A stretch of 64,000 nucleotides of DNA, taken from positions 105,090,001 through 105,154,000 of the forward strand of contig JBITNC010000001.1 in NCBI GenBank assembly GCA_050084985.1, read 5' to 3'. The position numbers and the translations under genes were made by a program. The stretch is from Nageia nagi. Lineage: Eukaryota; Pinophyta. Below, piece after piece: positions 20,335 through 32,754 of this stretch. Every line of letters starts with the position of its first letter. Positions within the stretch are counted from its first letter, which is position 1. The notes below the pieces were generated by a model, which was not told the origin of the DNA, searched no databases, and saw nothing but the letters and a program-made list of their open reading frames with translations.

Positions 20335-22396
20335 TGTTGGACTTCGAGTGACACTGAGAGGGGGGGTGAATCAGTGTATATAAAAATAATCAATTTAACC
20401 TTCTTAAATAAAGACAAATTAAAAGCCAAAGAAAATTGAGCAAGCACACCAGTACATCACACAACACCAGATGTAACGAGGTTCACCAGATTAGCTACAT
20501 CCCTGAAAATGACTGCTTGGACACCAATCCAAATCCAACCATTAAAGAAAGCTTACAGATTCACAGCACCAATTGTGAAGGGTAGCACCAACTACCACTT
20601 TGCAAATAGCAGCACCTACTACTTGGAGCACCAACTCTAGCTCTCAAGCACCCACTTGAGACAACATTCAAAAAGGAGGAAAGAATACAGTTCTAGAAGA
20701 CCCTCAATGGTCTAGCTCTAAAGTTCACTATTTTATCTCTGCACACAGCTCCAAAGTAACACACTTAAACAATCACACTCCTATCTGCATATTCATTTGC
20801 TCACTTCATGTTCTCCTGATACTCCCCTCTTCCGCCCTATTACCTCCACGACCACTCTTCTCTCCACACTCCTCTCCTCTTTCATGCTCTTACCACCTAA
20901 ATCACCCTTCTCTACTCACCCATTTTTACTTCATCTACAATCCACACTTCACGTACTTTCCTGCAACTGTTACACTTCAAGAAAGCCCCTCACAAAACTA
21001 TTCCTATCATGACATGTTACCAAAAACAAACTAAAAAGGAATCTTTATTTGTAACTGCTCCTGCACTAAGAGAGTTCACTATCTGAGATTGCAACTGCTG
21101 TAACTGATGAATGCTCCTCTTGCTCAAATAGAGTTGTTTAGACACGTATACCTTTTTCTCCACTAATTTTGGAGATTTGATAGTATCTAATTATTTTTGA
21201 TAGTTCTAAACTCTTTTCTTCTTCATAATGGTATTTTTGATAATTCTGAACTCTTTTCTTCTTCATAATGGTATTTCTGATAATCCTAGACTCTTTTCTT
21301 CTTCATAATGTTATTTCTGATAATCTCAGACTCTTTTCTTCTTCATAATGGTATTTTTGATAATCTTGGACTCTTTTATTCTTCATAATGGTATTTCTGA
21401 TAATCCTGGACTCTTTGTCTCATTTACCGAATGTTTATTGTATACATCATGATGTCATCATCTTTGGACTCCAGAAGTAGAGTAAAACACTTCTCGCATG
21501 ATGTCATCATCTCTGGACTTTAGAAGAGAGTTCCAATGTATCTGCATGGCTTTCTAGACTTTTCAACACCTACACTATGATGTCATCATCTCCAGACTCT
21601 GGTCTTTACCAAAACATGACTATCTTATCCTCTATGATGTCATCCTTTTAATCCGGAACATTTACTTTATGGACTCTGAATTTTCAATCTCTCTTTGCTG
21701 ATCTCATCTCTGCATTTTGGAATGCTTTACTCACCAGCTCCAGCTATTTGATCACTCTTTGCTGACCTCATCATCTCCAGAACCTGGTTCTATTAAAGAA
21801 TGTGAACATCATTCTCCTTGTGATGTCATCTCTTACTTCTGGAATGTTTTACTCACTGGCTCTGGCTCTTTTAGTCGCCCCTTGCTGATCTCATCGCTTC
21901 CAAGATCTGGGCTCATTTAAAAATGTGAACGTTGTTCTCCCTATGACATCATCTTCATATTTTTAGAATGTTTTACTCACTAGCTCCAGCTCTTTTAGTT
22001 CCCCCTTGCTGAACTCATCACTTTTAGGATCCAGTTTTGGGTTAAGACCTGAAATTGCTGATGTCATTTTCATATTCCTGGAATGCTCTACTTCTGAAAT
22101 ACTTAATTAACTAGTTCTGGCTCCTCAATTTCTCTTTGCTGACCTCACCTTCTTCAAAACTCGGGCTTTTCCACAACTCTTGTCTTCTCCAGAAGCTGGA
22201 CTTTTCAACAACTCTCACCTTCTCTGAAACTCAGATTTTTCCACAACTAAGCTTTATCATTTCATTCCAGAACGTCATCTCGGGGATCTTAAAATGAACT
22301 CATACTACTATGTGAAGACATAGCCAAAACCAAATGGACGTGAAGACACAGCTAAAACCACATTTTGACAACAATGACAATCACCCATGCTCAACA
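20335..22396 (-). repeat. 5' LTR of the SIRE-like element
   Basis: It spans 2062 bp, from TGTTGAGC at 22396 to CCAACA at 20335 on the minus strand. It carries the same six-copy 40-bp minisatellite (21180-21420) as the other LTR and is followed on its outer side by GAAGC. Between its LTR and the gag start lie only about 60 bases. Confidence 0.9.
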
Positions 22397-23121
22397 GAAG
22401 CTCCATATTTTTCATCTAAAGTTTTAGCAACATTTTTCCAAGTATCTTTATCTTGTATAACTATATCACTTTTTCCCTTTATGAGTTTAGATTGATTCAT
22501 ATTTTTGTTCATTAATATGGTTGATAAATTAGGAGACGGTAAGGTCACTTTATTTGGATCAAAAATTAAATTACAATGTGAATAAGGATCTGGATCTTTA
22601 AACACACAATGAACTTTACCTTTATAGATGTATTTTAAACATCCATGATAAGTTGATGGAACACATTGCATTTCTCTAATCCATGGATGTCTTAAAAGAA
22701 TGTTGTATGTATAATATTTCCTTCAATTATATGTAATAAAGTTTGAACGGTTTTAGCCCCTACTATAATCGAAAGCACTATTGATCCCAAAGTTTGAACA
22801 CACTGCATCATTAAATGCCCTAATTTGTAAAGAAGGAGCTAAGATAAGCGAATATAATAAATTCAAAGTTTTGTATGCAGCATCTAAAATTATATTTATA
22901 ATTGAACCTTCATCTATCAAAATTCTTTTAAATAATTTTCCATCTACTTTACCCATTATATGTAAAGGTGGATCAAGTCCGCCTGGTCCATCGTTATTTA
23001 ATTTTTCTTGTTCATAGAAGGTGATACTAGGTTGTTGAGATATCTTCAAACTTTCAACTATTGAAATAAAATTATCGGGGTTACTAACATCTACTTGAAT
23101 TTCTTGTAGAATTTTATTCAT
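22397..23121 (-). pseudogene. pol: aspartic protease region of the Tat element
   Basis: The protease core includes RILIDEGSIINIIL near 22890-22925. D-E-G stands where many retropepsins have D-S/T-G, but D-x-G with an acidic or small residue is common in plant Tat-type elements, so this need not be a defect. A frame change near 22750 leads to MQCVPSTYHGCLKY, the usual bridge after the protease. The frame then reaches the copia insertion at 22397 in codon DEKYGAS and continues at 12921. Confidence 0.8.
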
Positions 23122-23279
23122 AGCTTCCCTACAACTCTCAGACTATTGTAATAATTCAAATAAGGTCATCTTAACTAGAGACATTTTTAATTGTCGTTGA
23201 AGAGCACCTTTTATCGAAACTTTAAGTTGTTGTGGAGGAGGTACAGGTTGTATATTAATTGATTTTTTCATGGATTATC

Positions 23280-25978
23280 CTATTTATTCTGATATTGTTG
23301 TGCTCTTGTAGCTATACCAATCATATGTATTGAATCATCTATAGTTCCTATAAATGGTATATCCTTATTATTCCATGTATAGTTCATTTGGTTTGGGATA
23401 ATTGCCACATTGTTAGCTTGATGTGAAGGTAAGGGGTTTTGATATATCCCTAAATTTTGATTCAAAGGCACAACAGGATTATCCACATCTATTTTTCGAC
23501 TATCTATCAAGTCTTGAATTTTATGTTGTAAAGTTCGACATTTATTTGTATTATGTCCTTTTTGCCTATGATAAGCACAAAATTCATTCTCCTTATACCA
23601 TTTGCTTCCTTTAGCATTAGGATTTTCAAGTTTTATATCAGGTAATGTAATCATACCATTATCACATAATTTTTTAAGTATTTCAGGTAATGGTTCTGAT
23701 ATTGGGGTAAAATTTCTTTTAGGCTTAGGTTCAACATTTTCTTCAATTTTTGAAGCTTGACCAGAATTTTCTGTCATAGCTATTTGATTATTTTGTGGTT
23801 GTTTACTAATGTTTTCACATTGATTACCCTTTTTGTATTCTTTTTTCTTGAGCTTTAGTTCTCCATCTTGAATTTTAACTCTTTCTATAACTACTGCCTG
23901 AGCAATAGCTTCTTCAAAAGTTCTATGTTATTGAATTTGGAGAACACTGGCTATTGGTCTTAAACAACTTTGACTAAATAATTTAACCAATTCCTCTTAT
24001 GGTATTGTATAAGGCATACTAGTGAGTATAGCCAGCCATCTTGAGATGTAATCTTGTATAGTCTCATCAGGAAACTGTTGTAATCTTGTAAGATCAGTAA
24101 TTGAAGATCTTTCTTTAATATTGATTCTAAAATGTTCTAGAAATTGATTAGCCAATTGTTCGAACGTATATAAACTATGTATGGGTAAACTATTATACCA
24201 ATCTAAAGCTTGACCTGTGAGTGTCATAGGAAATATACATAACATTAATGAGTCATCATTAGCTATTTGATAACTAGAAAATGTAAATTTTCTCAAGTGT
24301 TCTTTGGGGTCTTCTCTTCCCCTTAAATGATTCTATTTTAGGAAATTCAAACCTATATGGTAGTTTCTTTTTTTGGAACACTTGGATGAATAGGTTCATT
24401 GCAAATATTTTTATAATTTAACTTTTGAAGTCCTTGAACATTCATTTCTCGATTTATAAAATCCTTCATAAAGTCTTCTAATTCTTTGTCAGTTCTATGA
24501 CCTTGAGTGTGTCTATGATATCTTCGAGTATTCGGATCCTTTTCCAAAATTGATCTTGAAGTGTAAGACTCATAGTCAGAAGGAAACTCTGATGGTGGTG
24601 GAGGCAATATTTTAAGAGGTGAATGATGTCATGGAATAGGGATTTTAGGAGGTTTTTGGAATATACTTTTTCCATATAGATCTTTTCCTTTGTAATAAGG
24701 TTGTTTTGTTTGATTTTGGGTTTGTTCAACCCAACTTTTAATGGAATCTTGCTTTTGTTTATCATATAATTTTTGCAGTTCTAGTTCTTTATCCATTTTC
24801 TTTTGTAATAAAATGGCTATCTCTTTATCCATCACTTTTTGTTTGTCTAAGTAAAGATCTCGATATCTTTGTATTTGACTTCCTTCAGGAGTTTCAGATT
24901 TCAAATTTTTTATTTTTTGATATTCATCCCACTATCTTTGTTTTTCTTTCTCCATATGTAGATATTGTTCCCTTCTTATTTTTTCATTCTCTAATTCTTT
25001 AAGTTGTAATTCCTGTAAATGAAGTTGAATCTCATGTTCTTTATGAAGTCTTTTCTTTTCTTGTTCTAGGAACTCATTTCTTTCTTTTTTTGCTTGTTCT
25101 TGTTCTATGAATTTCTTTTTATCTCTAAGAAGTTTATCTTCCATTTCTTTTAATTTATTTTCTTGTTCTTGAATTTTAATGAATTCGTTAACTTTTCTAT
25201 TTTCTTCCTTTAGAAGATATTGCATCTCTGTGGCCTTTTTAATATCATTAGCATATGTTTCTATGAATTTTTTACCAGCTTTTGTTTTATATAATCATCA
25301 TTCTTTTAGTTCTTCATAAGAAGGTATCTCTTCTATTTTGAACTTAGATGTCCTTCTATGTAATCCTCCCTTTGAGAAATAAGATTTCTCCATTTGCTTC
25401 ATTGAAGGAGCTCTTTGAGATAAATTACTCGTAGGTATTGATACTTCATTTTTTCCTAATTTGAGAGATTTATGAGAAAAAGAAGATCCCTCTTTTTGGA
25501 TTAAAGAACTGACTCTTCAACCATCTGATAATAGATAAATGACTCTTTCATATTTAACTTTATATGGCTTAATCTCTGGTACCGCTATGGTTTTAGCCTG
25601 AGATTTATCCTCGTCCATTTCTAAGTTATCACGCCTATGATTTAGTTTTTTGACATCTCTTGATAAACTAGAAGACATCTTAGCAATAGTCCTATAATTA
25701 GCTAGGTGATGACGAATTTCAATTAACTCTTCATCTAACACTTGCATTCTAGCCTTGGTAATAGGATCTTCTATACTTTGTCTTTGCAATCTAGATTGAT
25801 CATAACCTCAATCCCAATCTTTACTTTCATAACGAACTACCCATGGATCTGATTCATCTAAAGGAGGTGGCCTCCTAACCAAAGACTCTATCAGATCCAT
25901 ATTGTTTGGATCTATTTCTTGTATTTCAAATGGGTGTTCTTGCATTTTCTTAGCGGTCATACTTCTAGTTTGAACCAT
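23280..25978 (-). pseudogene. gag: gag of the Tat element, with long coiled-coil region
   Basis: The start is ATG at 25978. The N-terminal quarter is hydrophilic. From about 25225 to 24650 the frames encode a long Lys/Glu/Gln-rich helix (likely coiled coil), larger than in most gypsy gags. A capsid-like Retrotrans_gag domain follows (24296-23960, with LTGQALDWYNSLP), then the zinc knuckle FCAYHRQKGHNTNKC (23538-23582, C-x2-H-x4-H-x4-C) and LGIYQNPLPSH. At least seven stops or frameshifts occur (for example near 25801, 25515, 25300, 24930, 24630, 24330 and 23996). The knuckle and the LGIYxNPxP motif are shared with the gag of the gag-only element. Confidence 0.88.
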
Positions 25979-26594
25979 TTTTTTTTATTATAAACAAACA
26001 TCGTAAAAAAGAAACTCTATTTTTATCTTTTATATTATGTTTTCAAGAAAATAATTTAATACACAAACATCCTATATGCAAACTTACTTTTAACGATGTG
26101 ATTATCTTTTTTAACTTTTTCATATATTTTTAATGTCTGAGTTAAATGAACGATATGAGTTGTTCATTTTTAATCTTTTTAATTTTCCTAGTCTATTTTG
26201 ACTAGTCAAGTGTTAAACAAGGTAGGTTGGGTAATTCTAAGTAATGTTTACAAGTTTCTATGGCTTTTGGCTTGGTTCTAGATGAGCCTCCTTTTTTGAC
26301 TCCTACCTAAAGGAAAGTCACCTTGGTCATCACCTCCAAGTGTAACTGGCTCTATGGCTTCAAGTGTGTTATTTCGGAGGGTACAAAGAAGTAAGAATTA
26401 ATGGTTGGTAGTGACATCCAAATCGTTAATGTTCAATTATTCCTTTAAGGCCTTATGAAATGCATTTAAACAAGTAAAATACATTTATGCATACTACCCT
26501 CCCAAACATTCATGTCCATTTACTTATCTTATCTTAATGTGATGCAATCAAAGTTTATTTTAAGTGAATCTTGACCTTAATAAACCCCGTTGTT

Positions 26595-27330
26595 CTTTTT
26601 AATTATAATGTGATTCATTATCCAACCTCTTAATGATGTTCATTAACTCCTTCCAGCTATGGAAGTTTTATATGTGATAGATTCCCTCTTCTTACTAGTC
26701 ACATATCTCTTCGACCTCCAATGGAGTGGTAAGAGAAAACTTAGTAAAAAGTCATTAAGTGTAGATAAATTAATTAAGTGAGGTTCAATTACTCCTCCAA
26801 GAGTCACATATCCCTTCGACCTCCAATGGAGTGGTAAGTGTAGACATCTTTAAGAGTGTTAATGTGAAGTATATTTCCAAATAAGATGTGAATAAATTTT
26901 ACCTCTTTCACTTAACTTATTTCTGATCACTTAGGATCGCTTGAAGCGCAAAAGTGAGAGCATACTTTGTTAATTGAAAGTACTTAGTGTATTCGAATCC
27001 CTCCAATTTGTTAACCTTTTAATATGATTTATACTACCTAAAACTTGATTTATTTTCCTTAAGTTCATTCCTTTTAATGTGATTCATTCACTCCTTCCAA
27101 TTGTGGAAGTATTATGTGTAGTAAATTACCTCCTCTTACTAGTCACATATCCCTTCGACCTCCAATGGAGTGGTAAGGGCAAACTTGGTAAGAGGTCATT
27201 ATGTGTGGATAAATTAACCAAATTAATGATAGTGTGAATGTGAAAGAAAAGAAGAATTAATTACTCCTTCTTATCAGGTCTATTCTGTTCACCTTAGATT
27301 GCACAAAGCGCAATGGGAGAGCATAAGTAG
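26595..27330. repeat. imperfect repeats in the Tat LTR or leader
   Basis: CGACCTCCAATGGAGTGGTAAG occurs three times, preceded by AGTCACATATCCCTT at 26697, 26812 and 27141. The flanks of the first and third copies match over more than 150 bp at an offset of about 445 bp. A second shared block, around AAGCGCAA and GAGAGCATA, recurs at about 26930 and 27290. Confidence 0.75.
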
Positions 27331-28308
27331 ACAAGATAAAAAGTATTAATGTGTACGTACCCTTCACCCAAAATATGAAAATAAATACATAACATTTTAC
27401 ATAAAATAAATTAATAAAAATATGCATTTAATCTTTTCTACCCGTTCTTATATGCATTCTAGGCAAAGGAATCACATTCAAAAGTATCCTTCCATTTTAA
27501 CAATATATTATATATTTTATTTATTTTTTTTAGAAATAACAAAAGGAGACAAAATGACCTAGAGTATGAGTCATCGGTGTTTAAACAGAGATCGATAGCG
27601 TTTATTCTGAGTCATCGACGTCCAATTCCAATTGCTGGCATTTATAATGAAATTCCTAATGTTTAGTCTGGATTACTTTATAAATCATTGGCATTCCTTT
27701 TGAGTCATTGGCATCCAATTCCAATCATTGGCGTTTCTACAACAGATTTCCTAAAAAGCACAAAATGTAAAATTTAAAGTTAGTATATGGAAAAATTCAA
27801 ATAAATCAGATAACAGAAAGGTAAAATCATTTTTAACATAAAAAAAAAACCTCCCTATCAATAACAGAAGGGCACTCCTTCTAGCACCAGAATGTTGCAG
27901 TGAAAATAGAACTGGAATGTAGAATAACATAAAATACAATTATTCTTAAATTTTCATTGAACTTCAAATTATGTAAAATAGGTAGAAATGTTGTAATTAT
28001 AAATTGATATTGATTTTTAGCTCAAACTACAATTTGCCCTTGGAAGGGACTTTTACAAATGCCATTTGCCAAAATGAAGGTATTAGATCTTCATTGTTTT
28101 TTATTTGCTTGCTTCTCTCCTTGATATGGACAACCTGTAAATCCTACACACATGCAAAAGACAATAACATCAAAGCATCTATGTATGACATGTATTAAAT
28201 TGAAGCTAACATAAAACAATAAAAGGTATGAGCTCACAAGATTTTGGTAGCATTACCCTACTTCAAAATTGGGTCAAGATCGGGTTTCTATTGCTTTGTA
28301 TTGGCTTG

Positions 28309-28316
28309 TATTTATA
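28309..28316 (-). promoter_or_regulatory. TATA box of the Tat LTR
   Basis: The minus strand reads CTATAAATACAAGCC, about 425 bases inside the LTR edge. This is the expected place for a U3 promoter. Confidence 0.65.
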
Positions 28317-28744
28317 GATTTTGGGTGAGATGTTCCAAGGCTAGTAAGGGGAAGTGAAAAGCCACCGTAGGTCATAATTTACCCCCTCTATCCACATCAT
28401 CTTGGAAGAATGAAACATTTCAACTTTCTCTCACTATTTTGGTTTCTTGTTCGACCGTTATAGAGTCATTGGTGATTACTAGGCGAATGTCAGTGATCAT
28501 CTCAAAATGCCGATGACTATTTTGGGTCACTGGCGACTGGTTTTCAATTTTGTAACAATATTAAAATGATCACCAAATAGCCAATTTTACCTAAAAAGAG
28601 TCATGTGACCACCCATTTTGCATGTACTCGATGGGAGTTATCCAATAATATATTTTTTAAACCTATTTTATATTGTCGCAAAGAGTTATGATTATTTCAA
28701 TGTTTACTAGTTAAAAAGGGACATTTTTAGGTGTCTACAATACT

Positions 28745-31050
28745 TTTTGAAAAAAAGGAACCTATGGTTGAGTAGATAAAACTCCTATTCCTATTTACAA
28801 AACTCTTATGAGTTGGTTCATAAAATACCAACAATGTGTGGAAAATGTTAGCAAAATATCTTGTGATAAAGGTGTTGCTTTAGGTTCATATGATGAGATT
28901 ATTCTTGGTGAAAATGATTTACCAGTATGTGAAATATTATTAAGTATAATGTATTTGTAATATGTTTATTATTTTAAAAATATACAATGTTTATTATGAA
29001 TTGGTTACATGTTTTTAGGACTAAATAAATTATCAATATTTTATACACTGGAATATTGGAAGAAGTTGTTAGTGACATATTTAATGGATCCTATGCACAT
29101 TGTAAATAATGTTGCAACTTCTTTGTATCATGTTACAAGTAGCAAAGAATCAAATACTGATGTCATGAGAAATGACTTAAAAGATATTTAAAAAATGAGA
29201 TCTTTATGGATAATTGACTATCAAGATTAAAAAAAAAAAAAGTACCTATGGAAACATGGCTTATGAAAAAATATAAAATAGAAAAGTTACACAAACTTAT
29301 TCAAAATATTAGTACACTAATAGATTATTGATCATCTCTAAGAAATGCATTCAATAATGATGGTAAAATCATAGAATTCAAAACTCATGATCACCACAAA
29401 TTCATGAAGGTATTGGTCTATTTTTCATATTTTCTATCAAAATAAAAATACTTGCTATATTTATATACATACTTTCTACAACATATTTTTCCAATTGCAA
29501 TTCATGGATGTGGGGGTCTACCTATTGATATTAGACATGCAATCTATCAACTATCATATTTCTAAGGTATGTCATGTTATAGTATGGCTCTATGAAAAAT
29601 AATATAGCATGCATTTATTCTTGTTTTCTAATATTTTATGCATTTTGACACGTAATATTTTGATGATATTATATTTTCATGAACATATGATTATATTCAA
29701 AAGAGATACATGTGATTGCAATAAATCAATGGCATAGAGAAATTGTAGAAATTTTCTACAAATTAGAAAAAGAATTACCACCTACTTTTATGGACATACA
29801 AGTGCACCTATTGATCCACCTAGTATATGATATTGACATGGCAAGTGTTATGAGTACTAGAAACATGCTTTTTTTTGGAAAGATTTTTAAAATATTTGTT
29901 AGACAACATTCATGATCAGAAGGATCTATGGGTGAGGGATATATTGTACAAGAATTATTATTTTTTATGCAAGTGAGTATATTTCTCAAATAGATGCTTC
30001 TTCTCTAAAGATGTGGAATGGATACAAAGATAGTGAGAAATTAGAAGAGGAGGTCTTAGAAATAGTTGGAACAACATATTCTATTAAAGGTATTAACTAT
30101 GTTTTAGATATATACATGCATTTTGGATTTACAAATTATATCGATGCTTAATTACTAGCTAACAAGTATGTATATGGCATTGTGAATTTACATATTATGA
30201 CCTTCAAGAATCTATAAACCATTTTTTCATGATGCATTATGCATGTTATAAAAATTGGTTTGAGTTGTACCAAACTAAAATAAGGAAAATTGAACAAGAG
30301 CATGTCTTATTTCAAAAATAAAATCAAAGGGGTACATCTAGTCAACCTAAAAATCTAAGAGAGGAAAATTGGCCACAAGAATTTCTGAGGTCATGGATGA
30401 AGAATGAAATTGAAACAAAATAACAAGCTACAAAAGGAAAAATAGATAAATATGATCAAAATGTATTAAATATCGCTATATGATACAAGTTTGAGGTAAT
30501 TAGTTTTATTAATATTTTTATAATACTTCAATTTTTGTGTAAATATGTGCAAGCACTAATAACATTTTTCATGTAGATATGTGCAAGTACTTTCTTTTCT
30601 TGCAATGTGGGCATATGGTCAACACTTCAAAATAGAAAAGAATGATGAGAGAAGAATGAAATTTGACTATGGATTGATGGCTAATTTTGATCAAAACATT
30701 TATGCAATTTAAAGAGATATAAACTTGATACATGAAAAATTAAAATATATTGGAAAAATTCAATAAATTATACAATTGTATTATAGGTCATTATAGTGTG
30801 TGATATTTAAATGTAAGTGATTTGACACACTTGATAGAAGAAAAATCTTGCATGACATACCTAGTGATTACTTTGTAATTGACTCCACATGCATTTTACC
30901 TAACAATAGAGAGCCTTATATTTTACCAGAATATTACAATCAACTATATTTCATCCTAGATGTAGATGATGACAAAAAGTGGTTTGTAATTGAATGTAAT
31001 CCTAGAGGAAAACATATTGTATGTATTGATGAGGAAGATGATTTTTAATA
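28745..31050 (+). pseudogene. TNP2-like transposase of the CACTA element, heavily mutated
   Basis: Several stretches in the right order match En/Spm TNP2. YWKKLLVTYLMDPMHIVNNV (29060-29120) matches the W..LL..NLDxMHIxKNV region. THDHHKFMKVL near 29385-29410 and PIAIHGCGGLPIDIR near 29490-29540 follow. LEKELPPTFMDIQVHLLIHL (29765-29830) is the DUF4218 core. EPYILPEYYNQLYFI and KKWFVIECNPRGKH (30920-31020) match the DUF4216-type tail. Many stops lie between and introns may have been present. TNP2 cuts and moves the element; this copy cannot. Confidence 0.8.
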
Positions 31051-31059
31051 ATATTATTA

Positions 31060-32440
31060 TAATTAATATTCTTTTTTTATGTATCTTGAAATTTTCATAT
31101 GTATATCTTTCTCATTACTTGTTATATGATCTATTAATGTTTTAATTACTCTTGGTATGATCTATGATCTATGAACTTTTTAGATGTTGATGATCTATGA
31201 ATGCTTTATGCGTTGCACTTAGTTTTAGTACATGATTAACTATACTTAATTATTAATATTTAAATCCATGTAAATAATTGCAAATTGCATATTTACAAAA
31301 AGAGCACTATGGATTAATGAATATAGGCTTGAATTTGTTTTTTTTATAATAAGCTAAAGTATCCATATATTAGTTTAGAAATATATGGATTAAATGACCA
31401 TATGGTGCATCATGAACAATGAAAATATAAACTAAAATGATCCTTCATATACTTTCACTAGGAATTCAATGCTCCATGTATGACCATTGGATACATCACA
31501 TGGGTGAAATGATACACAACGATCCTTACCATTAAATACATACAACATATACAATGATGATCATGACACTTAAAAAGTCTCAAAAACTCAATAAATTCAA
31601 CTCATTAGGAAGCCACCATATCTAAGTCATAAATCATGGATATCATAGAGTAATATGGATGCAAACCCTACATGAATCCCAAAAATAATATCACACATCC
31701 ATAGCCATTGATTTCACATCCTCTTGATGATATAGATTAAAACATAATATTAAACATTCATGGTTGCCTTAGAAAAATAATGAAATGTTAGAAGCATTTA
31801 TAACCATGTATGCTAGTTGTTAGCTATAAAAACCACTACATGCTTTACTACAAATACTATTCAAATAGATGAAAAGGATATAAAGAATTCAAGATAAAAA
31901 TTATAGATCAAATCTTGAGTACTTGTAAACATGTTGAGATCTAAAAAAGCCATAGTTTGGAGGAATAATGATGACATGTTTTTCAAGTACCCTTGTTATA
32001 GGTACTACTTCATGTCGATTCTTGATGATGTGTAAGGAATTAGGGAATAAATGTCTTACATACATAATGCAAAATTTTAGAAAGTTGAAGTTGAAGATAA
32101 GAAAAGACTTAGCGATACTCACCACCAAGGAGAAAACATAATTGAAGTAGACAAATTCTCAACCTCACCAAGATGCCAATATTTAACATGTAATCCTAAT
32201 TCATCAAGATAGTGAAAATTGGTTCTATGAAAAATATTTATGGTTATAACAACAACTCATAAGTGAAGAGATATTGAGTAGATTTTAGGCTTGTGAAGGT
32301 GTAGAGATGATCCATGACCCATAATAGATGCCCATAAGCTATAATATGATCCCATGCATTAAACATTGACATGATGCCCATATCATCCCATAGAGTTGGT
32401 AAGAATTTCCAAGGTATTTGAATTTCATCATAAAAATAGC
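31060..32440. other. AT-rich non-coding interior of the CACTA element
   Basis: No frame with recognisable content. The open frame at 31901-32128 (minus) has no family likeness. A TGATCTATGA motif recurs a few times near 31120-31200. Confidence 0.5.
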
Positions 32441-32754
32441 TTCAATGTTTTTTTACTTATCTAAGTTTTTTATATGCAAAATGGTATCTAAATTTGCATC
32501 TTAATACCTTGGCAATCTCAAAATCTCATTTATAAATATTTTTAGATTTCAATGTAAATTTTCCATCAATTTTTACATCCTTTGGAGTTCCTTTTTGCAT
32601 CAAAATATGTGTCCTTTTTTGCATTAAAAACATAAAAATTGACAAAAAAGGTTTCAACACATGTTGATGCAGGAGGATGCAAATTAACATTATTTTTTAT
32701 TTTTTGTAATTACAGACATAAAAAAGGATGCAAATTAGCCTTTTGGTACTAGTG
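32440..32754 (+). repeat. CACTA subterminal repeats and right terminus
   Basis: GGATGCAAATTA and its inverse TTTGCATC recur within 315 bases of the end (for example near 32490, 32580, 32605, 32672 and 32726). CACTA elements carry such short subterminal repeats as transposase-binding sites. The element ends CTTTTGGTACTAGTG... at 32754. Confidence 0.7.

Larger units (their letters stand above)
12922..22396 (-). mobile_element. SIRE-like Ty1/copia LTR retrotransposon, complete but mutated
   Basis: A 9475-bp minus-strand element with 2.06 kb LTRs, a GAAGC duplication, a tRNA-Met-type primer-binding site (20317-20332) and polypurine tracts. The order gag, protease, integrase, RT, RNase H is that of Ty1/copia. 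Long LTRs, a large gag with coiled-coil tail and several PPT-like tracts suggest the SIRE lineage. It lies in the Tat element between protease and G-patch. Over the first 255 bases of the LTRs about 17 differences were counted (about 93% identity), mostly transitions. It is thus older than the gag-only element and younger than its Tat host. Confidence 0.9.
1..28739 (-). mobile_element. Tat-lineage Ty3/gypsy LTR retrotransposon, left end outside window, split by two younger elements
   Basis: Read on the minus strand, this is one element in the order 5' LTR, gag, protease, G-patch linker, RT, RNase H, second RNase H, integrase, extra ORF. The order RT-RH-integrase makes it Ty3/gypsy, and a second RNase H between RT-RH and integrase is the known hallmark of the Tat clade. 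It is interrupted at 12922-22396 by a copia element and at 1857-8481 by a gag-only element. Each interruption has a matching 5-bp target duplication, and the coding frame continues across the copia site once insert and one duplication are discounted. Every coding part carries stop codons or frameshifts, so the copy is dead. The outer edge at 28739 is well supported by the terminal TGTAGACACC on the minus strand; the 3' LTR lies off the left edge. Confidence 0.85.
25979..28739 (-). repeat. 5' LTR plus leader of the Tat element (inner boundary uncertain)
   Basis: The outer edge is at 28739, where the minus strand starts TGTAGACACCTAAAAATGTC, a typical gypsy LTR start. Inside are a TATA box (28309-28316), degenerate TCATCGGCG-type motifs (28450-28545 and 27570-27740) and an imperfect two- to three-copy repeat containing CGACCTCCAATGGAGTGG (26711, 26820, 27158). 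I could not find a primer-binding site, so where the LTR ends and the leader starts between 25979 and about 27400 is open. Confidence 0.65.
28745..32754 (+). mobile_element. right part of a CACTA (En/Spm) DNA transposon
   Basis: The plus strand carries TNP2-type transposase remains (28745-31050), about 1.4 kb of AT-rich non-coding sequence, subterminal repeats and a terminal GGTACTAGTG at 32754. The inverse of that end starts CACTAGTACC, as CACTA ends do. The Tat LTR edge at 28739 cuts the element, so its left part should lie beyond the left edge of the window. The three bases after the end (TTA) are a candidate half of the 3-bp target duplication. Confidence 0.75.

Noticed and set aside
22890-22925. 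DEG in the Tat protease taken as an inactivating change
   Set aside because: D-x-G with residues other than Ser or Thr is frequent in plant Tat-type proteases, so it need not be a defect. Inactivation is shown better by the stops elsewhere.
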